Assembly (NCBI RefSeq): GCF_003054555.1 | Contig: NZ_CP026304.1 | Location: 4,774,001 to 4,838,000 of the forward strand | From: Streptomyces lunaelactis | Lineage (GTDB): Bacteria; Actinomycetota; Actinomycetes; Streptomycetales; Streptomycetaceae | Direction of reading: 5' to 3' | DNA: 64,000 nucleotides | Part shown: positions 16,298-25,043 of the stretch, piece by piece | Position numbering within the stretch: position 1 is the first letter of the stretch | Layout: the number at the start of each line of letters is the position of its first letter | Notes under the pieces: generated by a model | Seen by the model: the letters and a program-made list of their open reading frames with translations, nothing else | Database searches by the model: none | What the model was told of the DNA's origin: nothing | Translations under genes and position numbers: made by a program

Positions 16298-19200
16298 ATG
16301 ACGCGAGCCGAGCAGCCAGCCGAGCAGCAGGCGGTCCTGAACACCGCCTCAGAGACTGCCTCAGACTCCGACGCCCTTGTCGCGGACTCACGTGAGCGCG
16401 CCGTGCGCGCCCTGCTGCGCTTCCCTCCGCTGAGGCGTCTCTGGAGTGCGCAGGTCGTCGGCGGCATCGGGGATGCCGTCGCCGTTCTCGTGCTTCTGCT
16501 GCTGACGCTTCAGGCGTCGGTCCTGCAGGGCACGTTCGGGGACGGCTATCGCGGTGCGGCCTTCGCCGTCGCCGCCGTGCTCGGTGCGCGCGTGCTCGCC
16601 ACGCTGCTCTTCGGTGCCGTGCTCCTCGGCCCGCTGACGACACTCACCTCGCCGAGCGGGCCGCTCGACCGCCGCTGGACCATGATCGGCGCGGACGGCC
16701 TGCGGCTCGCGCTGCTGATCGTGGCGCCGCTGTGGATCGACTGGTCGCCCGAGAACGCGCCGGCGGTCCTGCTGATCACGGTCTTCGTCGCCGGTGTCGC
16801 CGAGCGATTCTGGACGGTCGCCCGGGAGGGCGCCGCCCCCGCGCTGCTGCCGGCCCCGCCGCTGGAGGGCGCGGCGGTCCGTCCGCTGCCGGATCACCTC
16901 GACGCGCTGCGCAGGCTCTGGCTGCGTACGGGCTTCGCAGTCATCCCAGCCGGAGCGGCGGTGCTGCTCGTCGCCACGCTGATCGGCAATCTGCTGGGCT
17001 CGGGCATCGAGTGGTTCTCGCTGCACCAGGCGGCGCTCGGTTCGTACGTCGCGGCCGGCCTGTTCGCCGCGTCCGTATCCACGCTGTACTTCCTGGAGCT
17101 GCCAGGATCGCTGACCCCGCGGCCGCGCTCGCCGCTGGAGGGGCTGCGCCGTCCGTCCACCGGCAACGGTCTGGACAAGGGGCGTACGGGCGCCATACCG
17201 CTGTTCGTTCTCGCCTGCGCGGCCGTCGCCGGGGCGATCTCGTCCGCCGTCGCCGTCTCCGTACTGCACGCCTTCGACCTGGGCGGCGGGCCGGCGACCT
17301 TCGCGCTGCTGGTGCTCGCCCTCACCGGCGGCACCGCGCTCGGCATCCGGGGCGCCGGCTCCGTACTGCCCACGCTGTCGCGCCGTCGGCTGCTCGCCCT
17401 CGCGCTCGCCCTGACCGGCGTCGCGCTGCTCGCCATGGGGCTGGTGCCGGACACGGCGACCGTGCTGTTCCTCGCGCTGCTCGCGGGCCTCGCGGCCGGC
17501 GTCGCAGCGAGCATCGGGCATGCGCTCGTCGACCAGGAGGCCGAGGAGTTCCGGCGGGGCCGGATCAGCGAGCACCTGCAGGCGGTCGTACGGGTCGCGA
17601 TCGGGCTCGGCGCGATCGCAGCGCCGCTGCTCGCCGCCGCGATCGGGCCGCACCGGCTCGCGAGCGGCGACTTCGTCTTCGCGCACGGCGGCGCGGCGTT
17701 CACGCTGATGCTGGTCGGCGCGCTGCTGCTGCCCGTCGCGGCGATCGTCCTCGCGAAGACGGACGACCGGGCGGGCGTGCCGCTGCGCCGCGATCTGGGT
17801 GACGCGCTGCGCGGCGGGTCGGATCCGGCGCAGGCGCCGGCCGCGACCGGTTTCTTCATCGCCATGGAGGGCGGCGACGGAGCCGGGAAGTCGACGCAGG
17901 TCGACGCGCTCGCGGAGTGGATCCGCGCGAAGGGCCACGAGGTTGTTGTGACGCGTGAGCCGGGTGCGACACCGATCGGGAAGCGGCTGCGGTCGATCCT
18001 GCTGGATGTGTCGTCGGCGGGGCTCTCGAACCGGGCGGAGGCGCTGCTGTACGCCGCGGACCGCGCCGAGCATGTCGGCTCGGTCGTACGGCCCGCGCTG
18101 GAGCGCGGCGCGATCGTCATCTCCGACCGCTACATCGACTCGTCCGTGGCGTATCAGGGTGCGGGGCGCGATCTGTCGCCGACCGAGATCGCCCGCATCT
18201 CGCGGTGGGCGACGGACGGTCTCGTACCGCATCTGACGGTGCTGCTCGACGTCTCGCCCGAAGCGGCGCGTGAGCGCTTCACGGAGGCGCCGGACCGGCT
18301 CGAGTCGGAACCGGCGGAATTCCACCAGCGGGTGCGCGCCGGTTTCCTGACGCTGGCCGCGGCGGACCCGGGCCGGTATCTGGTGGTGGACGCGGGCCAG
18401 GAGCCGTCGTCCGTCGCGACGGTCGTACGGCACCGGCTCGACCGGCTGCTTCCGCTCTCCGACGCCGAGGTGAAGGCGCAGGAGGAGGCGCGGAAGGCGG
18501 CCCGGGAGGAGGCCCGTCGGCGGGCCGAGGAAGAGGCCGCGCGCAAGGCGGAGGACGAGCGGGCCGAGCGCGAGCGGCAGGAACAGCTCGCCAAACTCCG
18601 CGCCGAGGAGGAGGAGCGCAAGCGCCGCGAGCTGGAGGAGGCGCGGCAGCGCGAGGCCGAGCGGCAGGCGGAGGAGGCCCGGCTGCGGGCAGAGGACGCG
18701 CGGCGGCGGGCGGACGAGGAGCGGGCGCGGCGGCTGGCCGAAGAGAAGGCGGCCGCGGCTGAGCAGGAGCGGCTGCGCAGGCAGGCGGAGGAGGAGGCGC
18801 GGCTCCGGGCGGAGGCGGAGGAGCGGCGGCTGGAGAAGCAGCGCAAGGCGGAGGAGGCGTTGCTGCTGGCGGAGGAGGCGCGGCGGGCGGCGGAAGCCGC
18901 GGCGGCTTCCGCGGCCGCGGCGGCTGAGATTACGGTGCCGACGCCGGTGGTCACTTCTGAGGTCGCCCCGGAGGTCGCTCCGGACGAGGTGACGCAGCAG
19001 GTTCCGGTTCCGGACGCGGCGGAGACGACGGTGCTTCCGAAGGTTCCGGATGCTTCGGATGTTCGGGACGTGGACGAGACGGCGGTGCTGCCGCCGGTAC
19101 GGGAGCGGGAGCCGGCGCGGGAGTCGGATCCGGCTGACCGGGTGCCGCCGGGCATGTTCCGCGACGAGCCGTCGGCCGACGGCACGAACGACCGCACGCG

Positions 19201-19354
19201 CGAACTCCCCCAGGTCGACCCCGCGTCGGGCAGCCCGCGCCGCCGCTCGGACTGGGCGGAGGAGACCCCGCTGGACGACCTTCCGACCCTGGCGGACGAG
19301 CTGCTGGGCCCGCACGACGGCGACGACGAGAAAGGGTCTCGGGGACGCCGCTGA
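16298..19354 (+). CDS. tmk: Thymidylate kinase fused to an MFS-like membrane domain and a charged coiled coil
   Basis: A 1018-residue three-part protein. Residues about 40-500 are hydrophobic with roughly a dozen membrane segments, resembling a degenerate MFS transporter. Residues about 520-725 are a complete dTMP kinase: P-loop GGDGAGKST near 525, the DR-Y/F motif VISDRYIDSS near 608, and the downstream helix LLDVSPEAARERF. Residues about 730-870 are an almost uninterrupted Arg/Glu/Ala-rich coiled coil, followed by an acidic disordered tail. The kinase makes dTDP for DNA synthesis. This fusion is characteristic of streptomycetes; why a nucleotide kinase is tethered to the membrane is not known to me. 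Confidence 0.92.
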   Translation: MTRAEQPAEQQAVLNTASETASDSDALVADSRERAVRALLRFPPLRRLWSAQVVGGIGDAVAVLVLLLLTLQASVLQGTFGDGYRGAAFAVAAVLGARVLATLLFGAVLLGPLTTLTSPSGPLDRRWTMIGADGLRLALLIVAPLWIDWSPENAPAVLLITVFVAGVAERFWTVAREGAAPALLPAPPLEGAAVRPLPDHLDALRRLWLRTGFAVIPAGAAVLLVATLIGNLLGSGIEWFSLHQAALGSYVAAGLFAASVSTLYFLELPGSLTPRPRSPLEGLRRPSTGNGLDKGRTGAIPLFVLACAAVAGAISSAVAVSVLHAFDLGGGPATFALLVLALTGGTALGIRGAGSVLPTLSRRRLLALALALTGVALLAMGLVPDTATVLFLALLAGLAAGVAASIGHALVDQEAEEFRRGRISEHLQAVVRVAIGLGAIAAPLLAAAIGPHRLASGDFVFAHGGAAFTLMLVGALLLPVAAIVLAKTDDRAGVPLRRDLGDALRGGSDPAQAPAATGFFIAMEGGDGAGKSTQVDALAEWIRAKGHEVVVTREPGATPIGKRLRSILLDVSSAGLSNRAEALLYAADRAEHVGSVVRPALERGAIVISDRYIDSSVAYQGAGRDLSPTEIARISRWATDGLVPHLTVLLDVSPEAARERFTEAPDRLESEPAEFHQRVRAGFLTLAAADPGRYLVVDAGQEPSSVATVVRHRLDRLLPLSDAEVKAQEEARKAAREEARRRAEEEAARKAEDERAERERQEQLAKLRAEEEERKRRELEEARQREAERQAEEARLRAEDARRRADEERARRLAEEKAAAAEQERLRRQAEEEARLRAEAEERRLEKQRKAEEALLLAEEARRAAEAAAASAAAAAEITVPTPVVTSEVAPEVAPDEVTQQVPVPDAAETTVLPKVPDASDVRDVDETAVLPPVREREPARESDPADRVPPGMFRDEPSADGTNDRTRELPQVDPASGSPRRRSDWAEETPLDDLPTLADELLGPHDGDDEKGSRGRR

Positions 19355-19737
19355 GGGTGCCGGGTCCCCCATTGGGGGCTGAGGTGCGCTTCCTGCGGCG
19401 CGAGGCTGCCGCGTGGGATGTGGGGGCGACAGCCCCCACATACCCGTCCCCCTGCCTGGGGTCTGGGGCGAAGCCCCCGGTTTCGGGAAGGGGCGGGGTG
19501 GGGGACGAGCAAGCCCCGCACCCCCAGGGACCTGAGGCCTCGCCCCCACCGCGCGGCCGAGGCGCATATCGGATGCAGCGGGAAGAGGACGGGGGGCAAC
19601 CCGGCCCCGCGCCCATCCGCGGTGTGCGGCGTTGGACCACGCGTCCACCTCCCGGGGCGGGGGGACACCCCCACGGCCGGGACCCGCTGTCAGACCCCTG
19701 CCCCACAATGGAGACCCACGAAAGGCGGTGACGGCAC
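19355..19737 (+). other. Gene-free interval rich in GC hairpins
   Basis: No gene is supported in these 383 bases. A perfect 10-bp stem (19418-19427 with 19432-19441) can terminate tmk transcription. A second short palindrome with a GAA loop follows at 19465-19477, in a GGGG/CCCC-rich block of a style that recurs between Streptomyces genes. Confidence 0.6.
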
Positions 19738-20943
19738 ATGACCGTATGGGACGACGTGGTCGGCCAAGAGCGCGTCCAGGTGCAGCTGTCCGCCGCCGCC
19801 CGCGACGCCGACACCCGCGTCACCCTCGAAGCCCGGCGCGAGCCCGCCCCCGACGCCTCGAAGATGACGCATGCCTGGCTGTTCACCGGACCCCCCGGCT
19901 CCGGGCGGTCCACCGCCGCGCGGGCGTTCGCCGCGGCGTTGCAGTGCACCAGCCCCGACCGCGCCCTCGGCGGTGAGCCCGGCTGCGGCTTCTGCGACGG
20001 CTGCCACACCAGCCTCATCGGCACGCACGCCGACGTCGACGTCATCCGCACCGACCTGCTCTCCATCGGCGTCAAGGAGACCCGCGACCTCGTCCGCCGC
20101 GCCCAGCTCTCCCCGGCCGGAGGCCGCTGGCAGGTGATCATCCTGGAGGACGCCGACCGTCTCACCGAGGGCGCGGGCAACGTCCTGCTGAAGGCCGTGG
20201 AGGAGCCCGCGTCCCGCACCGTGTGGCTGCTCTGCGCGCCCTCCCTCGAGGACGTACTGCCCACCATCCGCTCCCGCTGCCGCCACCTCACCCTCCGTAC
20301 GCCCTCGGTCGCCGCCGTCGCCGACGTGCTGATCCGGCGGGACGGCATCGAGCCCGAGGCCGCCCACTCCGCCGCCCGCGCCACCCAGGGGCACATCGGC
20401 CGCGCACGCCGGCTCGCCACCGACGAGCGGGCCCGCGCCCGGCGGGCCACCGTGCTCAAGCTGCCGCTGCGCGTCGAGGACATCGGCGGCTGCCTCAAGG
20501 CCGCGCAGGAGCTGATCGACGCCGCGGCCGAGGACGCCAAGCAGGTTGCCGAGGAGGTCGACGTCAAGGAGACGGAGGACCTCAAGGCGGCCCTCGGGGC
20601 CTCCGCCGGCGGGCGGATGCCGCGCGGGACGGCCGGGGCGATGAAGGAGCTGGAGGACAGGCAGAAGCGCCGTAAGACCCGTAGCCAGCGCGACAGTCTC
20701 GATCTCGCGCTCACCGATCTGACCGGCTTCTACCGCGATGTGCTGGCTCTCCAGATGGGTTCCGAGGTCGCGCTCGCCAATGACGATGTACGGGACTCCC
20801 TCGACCGGATCGCCCGGGGTTCGACCCCCGAGGGCACCCTGCGCCGGATAGAGGCGGTAGTCGCCTGCCGACAGGCGCTGGACCGCAATGTCGCGCCGTT
20901 GCTGGCTGTCGAGGCGATGGCGGTGGCGCTGCGGGCCGGCTGA
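19738..20943 (+). CDS. holB: DNA polymerase III subunit delta-prime
   Basis: A 401-residue clamp-loader subunit of the AAA+ family. The P-loop reads GPPGSGRST, with arginine in place of the Walker lysine, which fits a delta-prime subunit that does not hydrolyse ATP. A zinc module (CTSPDRALGGEPGCGFCDGC spacing) lies near residue 65-85. VILEDADRLTEGAGNVLLKA and PTIRSRCRHL are the sensor-type motifs. It loads the sliding clamp with the tau/gamma and delta subunits. The ATG start is supported by the conserved V-W-D-D-V-V-G-Q opening. Confidence 0.92.
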   Translation: MTVWDDVVGQERVQVQLSAAARDADTRVTLEARREPAPDASKMTHAWLFTGPPGSGRSTAARAFAAALQCTSPDRALGGEPGCGFCDGCHTSLIGTHADVDVIRTDLLSIGVKETRDLVRRAQLSPAGGRWQVIILEDADRLTEGAGNVLLKAVEEPASRTVWLLCAPSLEDVLPTIRSRCRHLTLRTPSVAAVADVLIRRDGIEPEAAHSAARATQGHIGRARRLATDERARARRATVLKLPLRVEDIGGCLKAAQELIDAAAEDAKQVAEEVDVKETEDLKAALGASAGGRMPRGTAGAMKELEDRQKRRKTRSQRDSLDLALTDLTGFYRDVLALQMGSEVALANDDVRDSLDRIARGSTPEGTLRRIEAVVACRQALDRNVAPLLAVEAMAVALRAG

Positions 20944-21032
20944 CGCGTCGCGCTCGCGCCACCGGTCGGTTGACCTCTCACCCGTACGGGCGCGAGAAGG
21001 CGTCACTGGTCACGCTCTACTACGCTCCGAGG

Positions 21033-22580
21033 ATGGACACCAGGCGCCTGCTCCGTACTTCCGCCCTCGCGCTGGCCACGGCCGGTCTGCTGATTTCCGG
21101 CTGCAGCGGGGGGAGTTCGTCGCCGGGCGCCTCGGCATCGGCATCCACCAAGGACGGCGGGCTTGCCCCCGCCTCCGCTCTCCAGCCGTACTACGCGCAG
21201 GAGTTGAAGTGGCGGCCCTGCGGCGCCCCCGGCTTCGAGTGCTCCACGATGAAGGCCCCGCTGGACTACGACAAGCCCGACGGCAAGTCGATCAAGCTGG
21301 CCGTCGCCCGCAAGAAGGCCACCGGCCCCGGCAAGCGCCTCGGCTCCCTGCTCGTCAACCCGGGAGGCCCCGGCGGCTCGGCCGTCGGCTATCTCCAGGC
21401 GTACGCGGGCATCGGCTACCCCGCCCCGGTCCGCGCCCGCTACGACATGGTCGCAGTCGACCCGCGCGGCGTCGCCCGCAGCGAGCCCGTCGAATGCCTC
21501 ACCGGCAAGGAGATGGACGCGTACACCCAGGTCGACCAGACCCCCGACGACGCGGCCGAGGCCACCCGCCTCGCCGCGTCGCTCAAGAACTTCGCGGCGG
21601 GCTGCGAGAAGCGTTCCGGCGCGATCCTGCCCCATGTCTCCACCGTCGAGGCGGCCCGTGACATGGACATCCTGCGCGCCGTGCTGGGCGACGAGAAGCT
21701 GACGTACGTCGGTGCTTCGTACGGCACCTTCCTCGGCGCGACCTACGCCGAGCTGTTCCCCGACCGCGCCGGCCGGCTCGTCCTCGACGGCGCGATGGAC
21801 CCGTCGCTGCCCTCCCGGCAGCTGAACCGGGACCAGACCGAGGGCTTCGAGACCGCGTTTCAGTCATTCGCCACCGACTGCGTCACGCAGACGGACTGCC
21901 CGCTCGGCACCGAGTCGGCCGCCGACGCCTCCACCCGCCTCAAGGCCTTCTTCGCCGCGCTCGACGCCAAGCCGGTCGAGACCGGCGAGAGCCGCAAGCT
22001 CGGCGAGTCCCTGGCGACCACCGGAGTGATCGCCGCGATGTACGACGAGGGCGCCTGGCCGCAGCTCCGCGAGGCCCTCGCGGCCGCCATGGACGGCGAC
22101 GGCGCGCCCCTGCTCGCGCTGGCCGACAGCTACTACGAGCGCGAGGGCGACGGCTCGTACGCGAATCTGATGTACGCCAACGCCGCCGTGAACTGCCTGG
22201 ACCTGCCGCCGGCCTTCACCGCCCCCGCGGCCGTACAGTCGGGCCTTCCCGAATTCGAGAAGGCCTCCCCGGTCTTCGGCCGCGGCTTCGCCTGGGCCTC
22301 CCTGAACTGCGCGTACTGGCCCACCCCGGCCACCGGCGCCCCGCACCGTATCGAGGCGAAGGGCGCCGACCCGATCGTGGTCGTCGGCACCACCCGGGAC
22401 CCGGCCACCCCGTACAAGTGGGCGCAGGGGCTGGCGGAGCAGCTCGACTCCGGGACCCTGCTCACGTACGAGGGCGACGGCCACACGGCGTACGGACGCG
22501 GCAGCGACTGCGTCGACACGGCGATCAACACCTACCTGCTGGAAGGCACGCTCCCGCCCAAGGACAAGCGTTGCCGCTGA
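21033..22580 (+). CDS. Secreted alpha/beta-hydrolase peptidase lipoprotein (Tap/SlpD-SlpE family)
   Basis: A 515-residue exported hydrolase. The signal peptide ends in the lipobox L-I-S-G-C (Cys24), so the protein should be lipid-anchored outside the cell. The nucleophile serine is in GASYGT near residue 229, the acid in GTTRDPATP near 455 and the histidine in GDGHTAYG near 483, the triad order of the streptomycete tripeptidyl aminopeptidase family. VNPGGPGGS near 107 supplies the oxyanion hole. It probably removes short peptides from secreted proteins. The stop lies 13 bases from the convergent broken MFS gene. Confidence 0.88.
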   Translation: MDTRRLLRTSALALATAGLLISGCSGGSSSPGASASASTKDGGLAPASALQPYYAQELKWRPCGAPGFECSTMKAPLDYDKPDGKSIKLAVARKKATGPGKRLGSLLVNPGGPGGSAVGYLQAYAGIGYPAPVRARYDMVAVDPRGVARSEPVECLTGKEMDAYTQVDQTPDDAAEATRLAASLKNFAAGCEKRSGAILPHVSTVEAARDMDILRAVLGDEKLTYVGASYGTFLGATYAELFPDRAGRLVLDGAMDPSLPSRQLNRDQTEGFETAFQSFATDCVTQTDCPLGTESAADASTRLKAFFAALDAKPVETGESRKLGESLATTGVIAAMYDEGAWPQLREALAAAMDGDGAPLLALADSYYEREGDGSYANLMYANAAVNCLDLPPAFTAPAAVQSGLPEFEKASPVFGRGFAWASLNCAYWPTPATGAPHRIEAKGADPIVVVGTTRDPATPYKWAQGLAEQLDSGTLLTYEGDGHTAYGRGSDCVDTAINTYLLEGTLPPKDKRCR

Positions 22581-22593
22581 CACGCCCGCTGTC

Positions 22594-23237
22594 TCAGTGG
22601 CCTGCCGTCACCTTGAAACCGCGCGGCACCAGCCACACGACCAGCAGCGTCACGGTTCCGACGATGCCGACCGAGACGTACGCCGTCGTGGTCAGCGCAC
22701 TGTCGAAGGCGGCCTGCGCGGCGTCCATCACCCGGCCGCCCGCGGTCCGGGCCAGCTCGTGCGCACCGCCGATCGACTCCCGGGCCAGTTGCGGCCTCGC
22801 ATATGGCTGACGTACACCGCGCCGTGGATCGACCCCAGCAGGGCCACGCCCCTCCGACCCCGAGCTCGTAGTTGGTCTCGGACACGGCTCCGGCCTGCCC
22901 GGCCCGCTCGGCCGGCACGGCCGAGACCAGCACGGACGCACAAAGCCGGTCAGGAACAGCAGCTTGCGTCCGTAGCGGTCACTGATCGCGCCTGTGGTGA
23001 CGAGGAGACCGCCCAGTACCAGGCCGTAGATGTCGATGATCCACAGCTGCTCGAGTGCGCCGGGCCGGAGGTCGTCGATGAGCGACGGAAGCGCGACATT
23101 GAGGATGGTGGCGTCCATGGCCACCAGCAGAAGGCTGGAACACAGCACAGCGAGCATCGCCCAACGCCCGGCACCGGGCGTCTGGCGGCCTTCCGCGGCG
23201 GGGGCAGTGGGTTCACGGCTCGGGCCACGGGATATCT
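22594..23237 (-). pseudogene. Broken DHA2-family MFS drug transporter
   Basis: On the minus strand the first two membrane segments of an EmrB/QacA-type transporter are intact (LLLVAMDATILNVALPSLID and YGLVLGGLLVTTGAISDRYG). The protein then jumps to its C-terminal part, LVSAVPAERAGQAGAVSETN, then GVALLGSIHGAVYVSHM, then ARESIGGAHELA and the final helix. The three C-terminal pieces lie in three different frames. About 300 residues of the middle are missing, so this is an internal deletion with at least two frameshifts. It cannot make a functional pump. The start is also unclear. Confidence 0.8.
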
Positions 23238-23439
23238 CATCCCTTCGAGGGCTAAAAGTGCGGTATGCCGGATACGGCACACCTGGGCAAATATGCGGCG
23301 GTTCACCCCGCGCTGCGCAAGCCGACCGGGGACCGTGGGGTGCCCCGGACCTGGTGCGGGGCACCCGAAAGAACCCTGTAGACTTGGCGCCGCTGCGGAT
23401 GCGAACGTGTCCTCTTGAGGACGGTCATATCCGCAGCTT

Positions 23440-23513
23440 GCCGCCTTAGCTCAGCTGGCCAGAGCAACGCACTCGTAATGCGTAGGTCTCGGGTTCGAAT
23501 CCCGAAGGCGGCT
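23440..23513 (+). tRNA. tRNA-Thr (anticodon CGT)
   Basis: A full cloverleaf of 74 bases without encoded CCA: acceptor arm GCCGCCT pairs with AGGCGGC, the D-arm has AGCTC/GAGC, and the anticodon loop CTCGTAA gives CGU, which reads ACG. The T-arm has GGGTTCGAATCCC. Its 3' part (23472-23514) is the left copy of a 43-bp direct repeat, so this gene is the attachment site of an inserted element. Confidence 0.93.
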
Positions 23514-23514
23514 C
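23472..23514 (+). repeat. attL-like direct repeat (3' half of tRNA-Thr)
   Basis: 43 bases, from the anticodon loop to one base past the discriminator, are identical to 24998-25040. The flanks differ immediately on both sides. This is the pattern left by site-specific integration into a tRNA 3' end. Confidence 0.9.
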
Positions 23515-23520
23515 TGTAGA

Positions 23521-23553
23521 AGCCCCAGGACTCACTCGCCGTGACCTGGGGCT
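23521..23553 (+). terminator. Terminator downstream of tRNA-Thr
   Basis: A perfect 9-bp inverted repeat (23521-23529 with 23545-23553) followed by TTTGCTTTTT. It lies just inside the inserted element, and the end of the PIN-domain gene on the other strand overlaps it. Confidence 0.85.
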
Positions 23554-24185
23554 TTTGCTTTTTGGGTCACGTGGAAGCACCTTCCTGAGGATGGCGGAGG
23601 TGCTTCTGCGTGAGCGCCGGGGGCGCGCGCCATCAGCCGGCCCGGAGAGCGGCGGCCGACTCTACGGCCGTCTCGCTCAAGCCGATCGAGGACGTCACTC
23701 GCAGCGCCAGGCGGCTTTCGCCAGGAGTCGGCGATCTGCTGGACAGCTGCGAAGACTTGCTGACGATCCAGGTCGATCTGGGCCAAGACGAAGTCGTCTG
23801 CGCTAACAGCTTCGACGTTCCACGCTGTGAGGGTCTCTTGGGGAAAGTCCTTGAGGTTGTTGGTGACGATGAGTTGAGCCCGGGACTTGACGGCGGCAGC
23901 GAGCACGTGGCGGTCGTCAGCGTCTGGCAGTTCCAGCACCGCCTCCAGGGGCTCGTAGTCCTTGACGAGGCAGTCCCGGACGGCGCGCATCATCAACTCC
24001 CGTGTGCGGGCCAGTTTCGTTGGATCAAGCTCAGGTCTGTTGGCCTGGAGATTCCGGAACACTTCGTCCAGGATCCGATCAGTCCACTTCGCCTGAACGA
24101 GTCCGGCCTGGGCTATCCGGATCAGCAGGTCGCGCAGTGTGCTCGGGTACAGAACGCAGGCGTCGTAGACGACGATGAACGCCAC
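23532..24185 (-). CDS. PIN-domain toxin (VapC-like RNase)
   Basis: A 217-residue protein. The N-terminal AFIVVYDACVLYPSTLRDLL supplies the first PIN acidic residue (Asp8), a middle acidic residue lies in RILDEVFRNL, and LPDADDRHVLAAA supplies the third acidic cluster. PIN toxins cleave RNA. The GTG start lies 4 bases after the stop of the helix-turn-helix gene, so the pair forms a toxin-antitoxin operon. The last 60 or so residues are basic and proline-rich, outside the PIN fold, and the extreme end is translated from the antisense of the tRNA terminator. It lies inside the tRNA-flanked insertion. Confidence 0.82.
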   Translation of the reverse strand: MAFIVVYDACVLYPSTLRDLLIRIAQAGLVQAKWTDRILDEVFRNLQANRPELDPTKLARTRELMMRAVRDCLVKDYEPLEAVLELPDADDRHVLAAAVKSRAQLIVTNNLKDFPQETLTAWNVEAVSADDFVLAQIDLDRQQVFAAVQQIADSWRKPPGAASDVLDRLERDGRRVGRRSPGRLMARAPGAHAEAPPPSSGRCFHVTQKAKAPGHGE

Positions 24186-24189
24186 GGGA

Positions 24190-24645
24190 TCAGATCAGCC
24201 CCATTTCCTGGTTCAGGGCCGTGAGTTCGTCTGCAGCCGCCCGGCGCTTCTGATCGTCCTGGCGCTGGTACTCAATCAGCGACTGCGCCTTGATCCGGCG
24301 GTGTGTGCCGACCTTCCGGTAGTCGATCTCACCGGCCTCCAGCAACCCGATCAGGAACGGCCGCGACACGTTCAGCATGTCGGCGGCCTGCTGTGTGGTC
24401 AGCTCCGCGTGCTCGGGAACGATGGAGACGGTGCGACCTGCTGCCATGTGACTCAGGACTGTCGCCAGGAGCTCCACTGCCTCACGGGGCACCTCAAGAT
24501 CTGGTTCTCCGTCCTCGATCCTGAACCGGATCCGATCGGCGTGCGGCGAGCGGGCGAGAGATCGCTTCACCGGCTTCAGCGCGCGCGCCGCGAAGTCAGC
24601 GTTCGCCCCGGCTGGGGGAGTGGGCCGAGCGGTCGATGTGCTCAT
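24190..24645 (-). CDS. Excisionase-family helix-turn-helix protein, likely antitoxin
   Basis: A 151-residue protein whose C-terminal half contains ELTTQQAADMLNVSRPFLIG followed by GEIDYRKVGTHRRIKAQSLI, the MerR/Xis-type winged-helix of the excisionase (excise) family. The N-terminal half holds an Asp/Glu-rich segment (RIRFRIEDGEPDLEVPREAV). Proteins of this type pair with PIN toxins in actinobacteria, with the DNA-binding part repressing the operon. The ATG at 24645 has AAGGGACGG upstream; a longer frame to 24729 would include the promoter. Because it is Xis-like, a role in excision of the island is an alternative. Confidence 0.78.
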   Translation of the reverse strand: MSTSTARPTPPAGANADFAARALKPVKRSLARSPHADRIRFRIEDGEPDLEVPREAVELLATVLSHMAAGRTVSIVPEHAELTTQQAADMLNVSRPFLIGLLEAGEIDYRKVGTHRRIKAQSLIEYQRQDDQKRRAAADELTALNQEMGLI

Positions 24646-24700
24646 GATGTGACCGTCCCTTCGTGTGGCGGCATGGGCTCGCGAAGGCGAACCTATTCGC

Positions 24701-24729
24701 ATTATCCGCAGTAACCGAAATAATCGCAA
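24701..24729 (-). promoter_or_regulatory. Predicted promoter of the toxin-antitoxin operon
   Basis: On the minus strand a -35 box TTGCGA (24724-24729) and a -10 box GATAAT (24701-24706) are separated by exactly 17 bases, in an AT-rich patch that stands out from its surroundings. The start codon lies about 55 bases downstream. The rest of 24730-24997 shows no gene. Confidence 0.65.
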
Positions 24730-24997
24730 CAGGCATCCCCTGTGGCGTGGTGTGAGTCCCGACGCCGCTCACCGTCGCGGTGTCCCTCTGTGCGAGGCGA
24801 TCCATCGCCCGCATCACTCCAATGCCGCCCCTCCTTCTGTGTCCGAACTGCGGCTTCGCTGCGTGAGCGCCGCGTGAGCGGACGGGGTGGCACAGGGTGG
24901 ATTGGGCGGCATGCGGAGGCCGGGCCGTACCTTCACGACCTGCGGAAATGGGATTCAGCGGCACGGTCCGGCACGAAGCGGGATGATCTTGTGGGGC

Positions 24998-25040
24998 CTC
25001 GTAATGCGTAGGTCTCGGGTTCGAATCCCGAAGGCGGCTC
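24998..25040 (+). repeat. attR-like direct repeat (tRNA-Thr 3' fragment)
   Basis: A 43-base copy of the 3' half of the tRNA-Thr gene, identical to 23472-23514, with no 5' half. It marks the right end of the insertion; the two copies start 1526 bases apart. Confidence 0.9.
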
Positions 25041-25043
25041 AAG

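Noticed and set aside
24998..25040. A second tRNA-Thr gene
   Set aside because: Only the part from the anticodon loop to the 3' end is present, with no 5' half, so it is an attachment-site copy.
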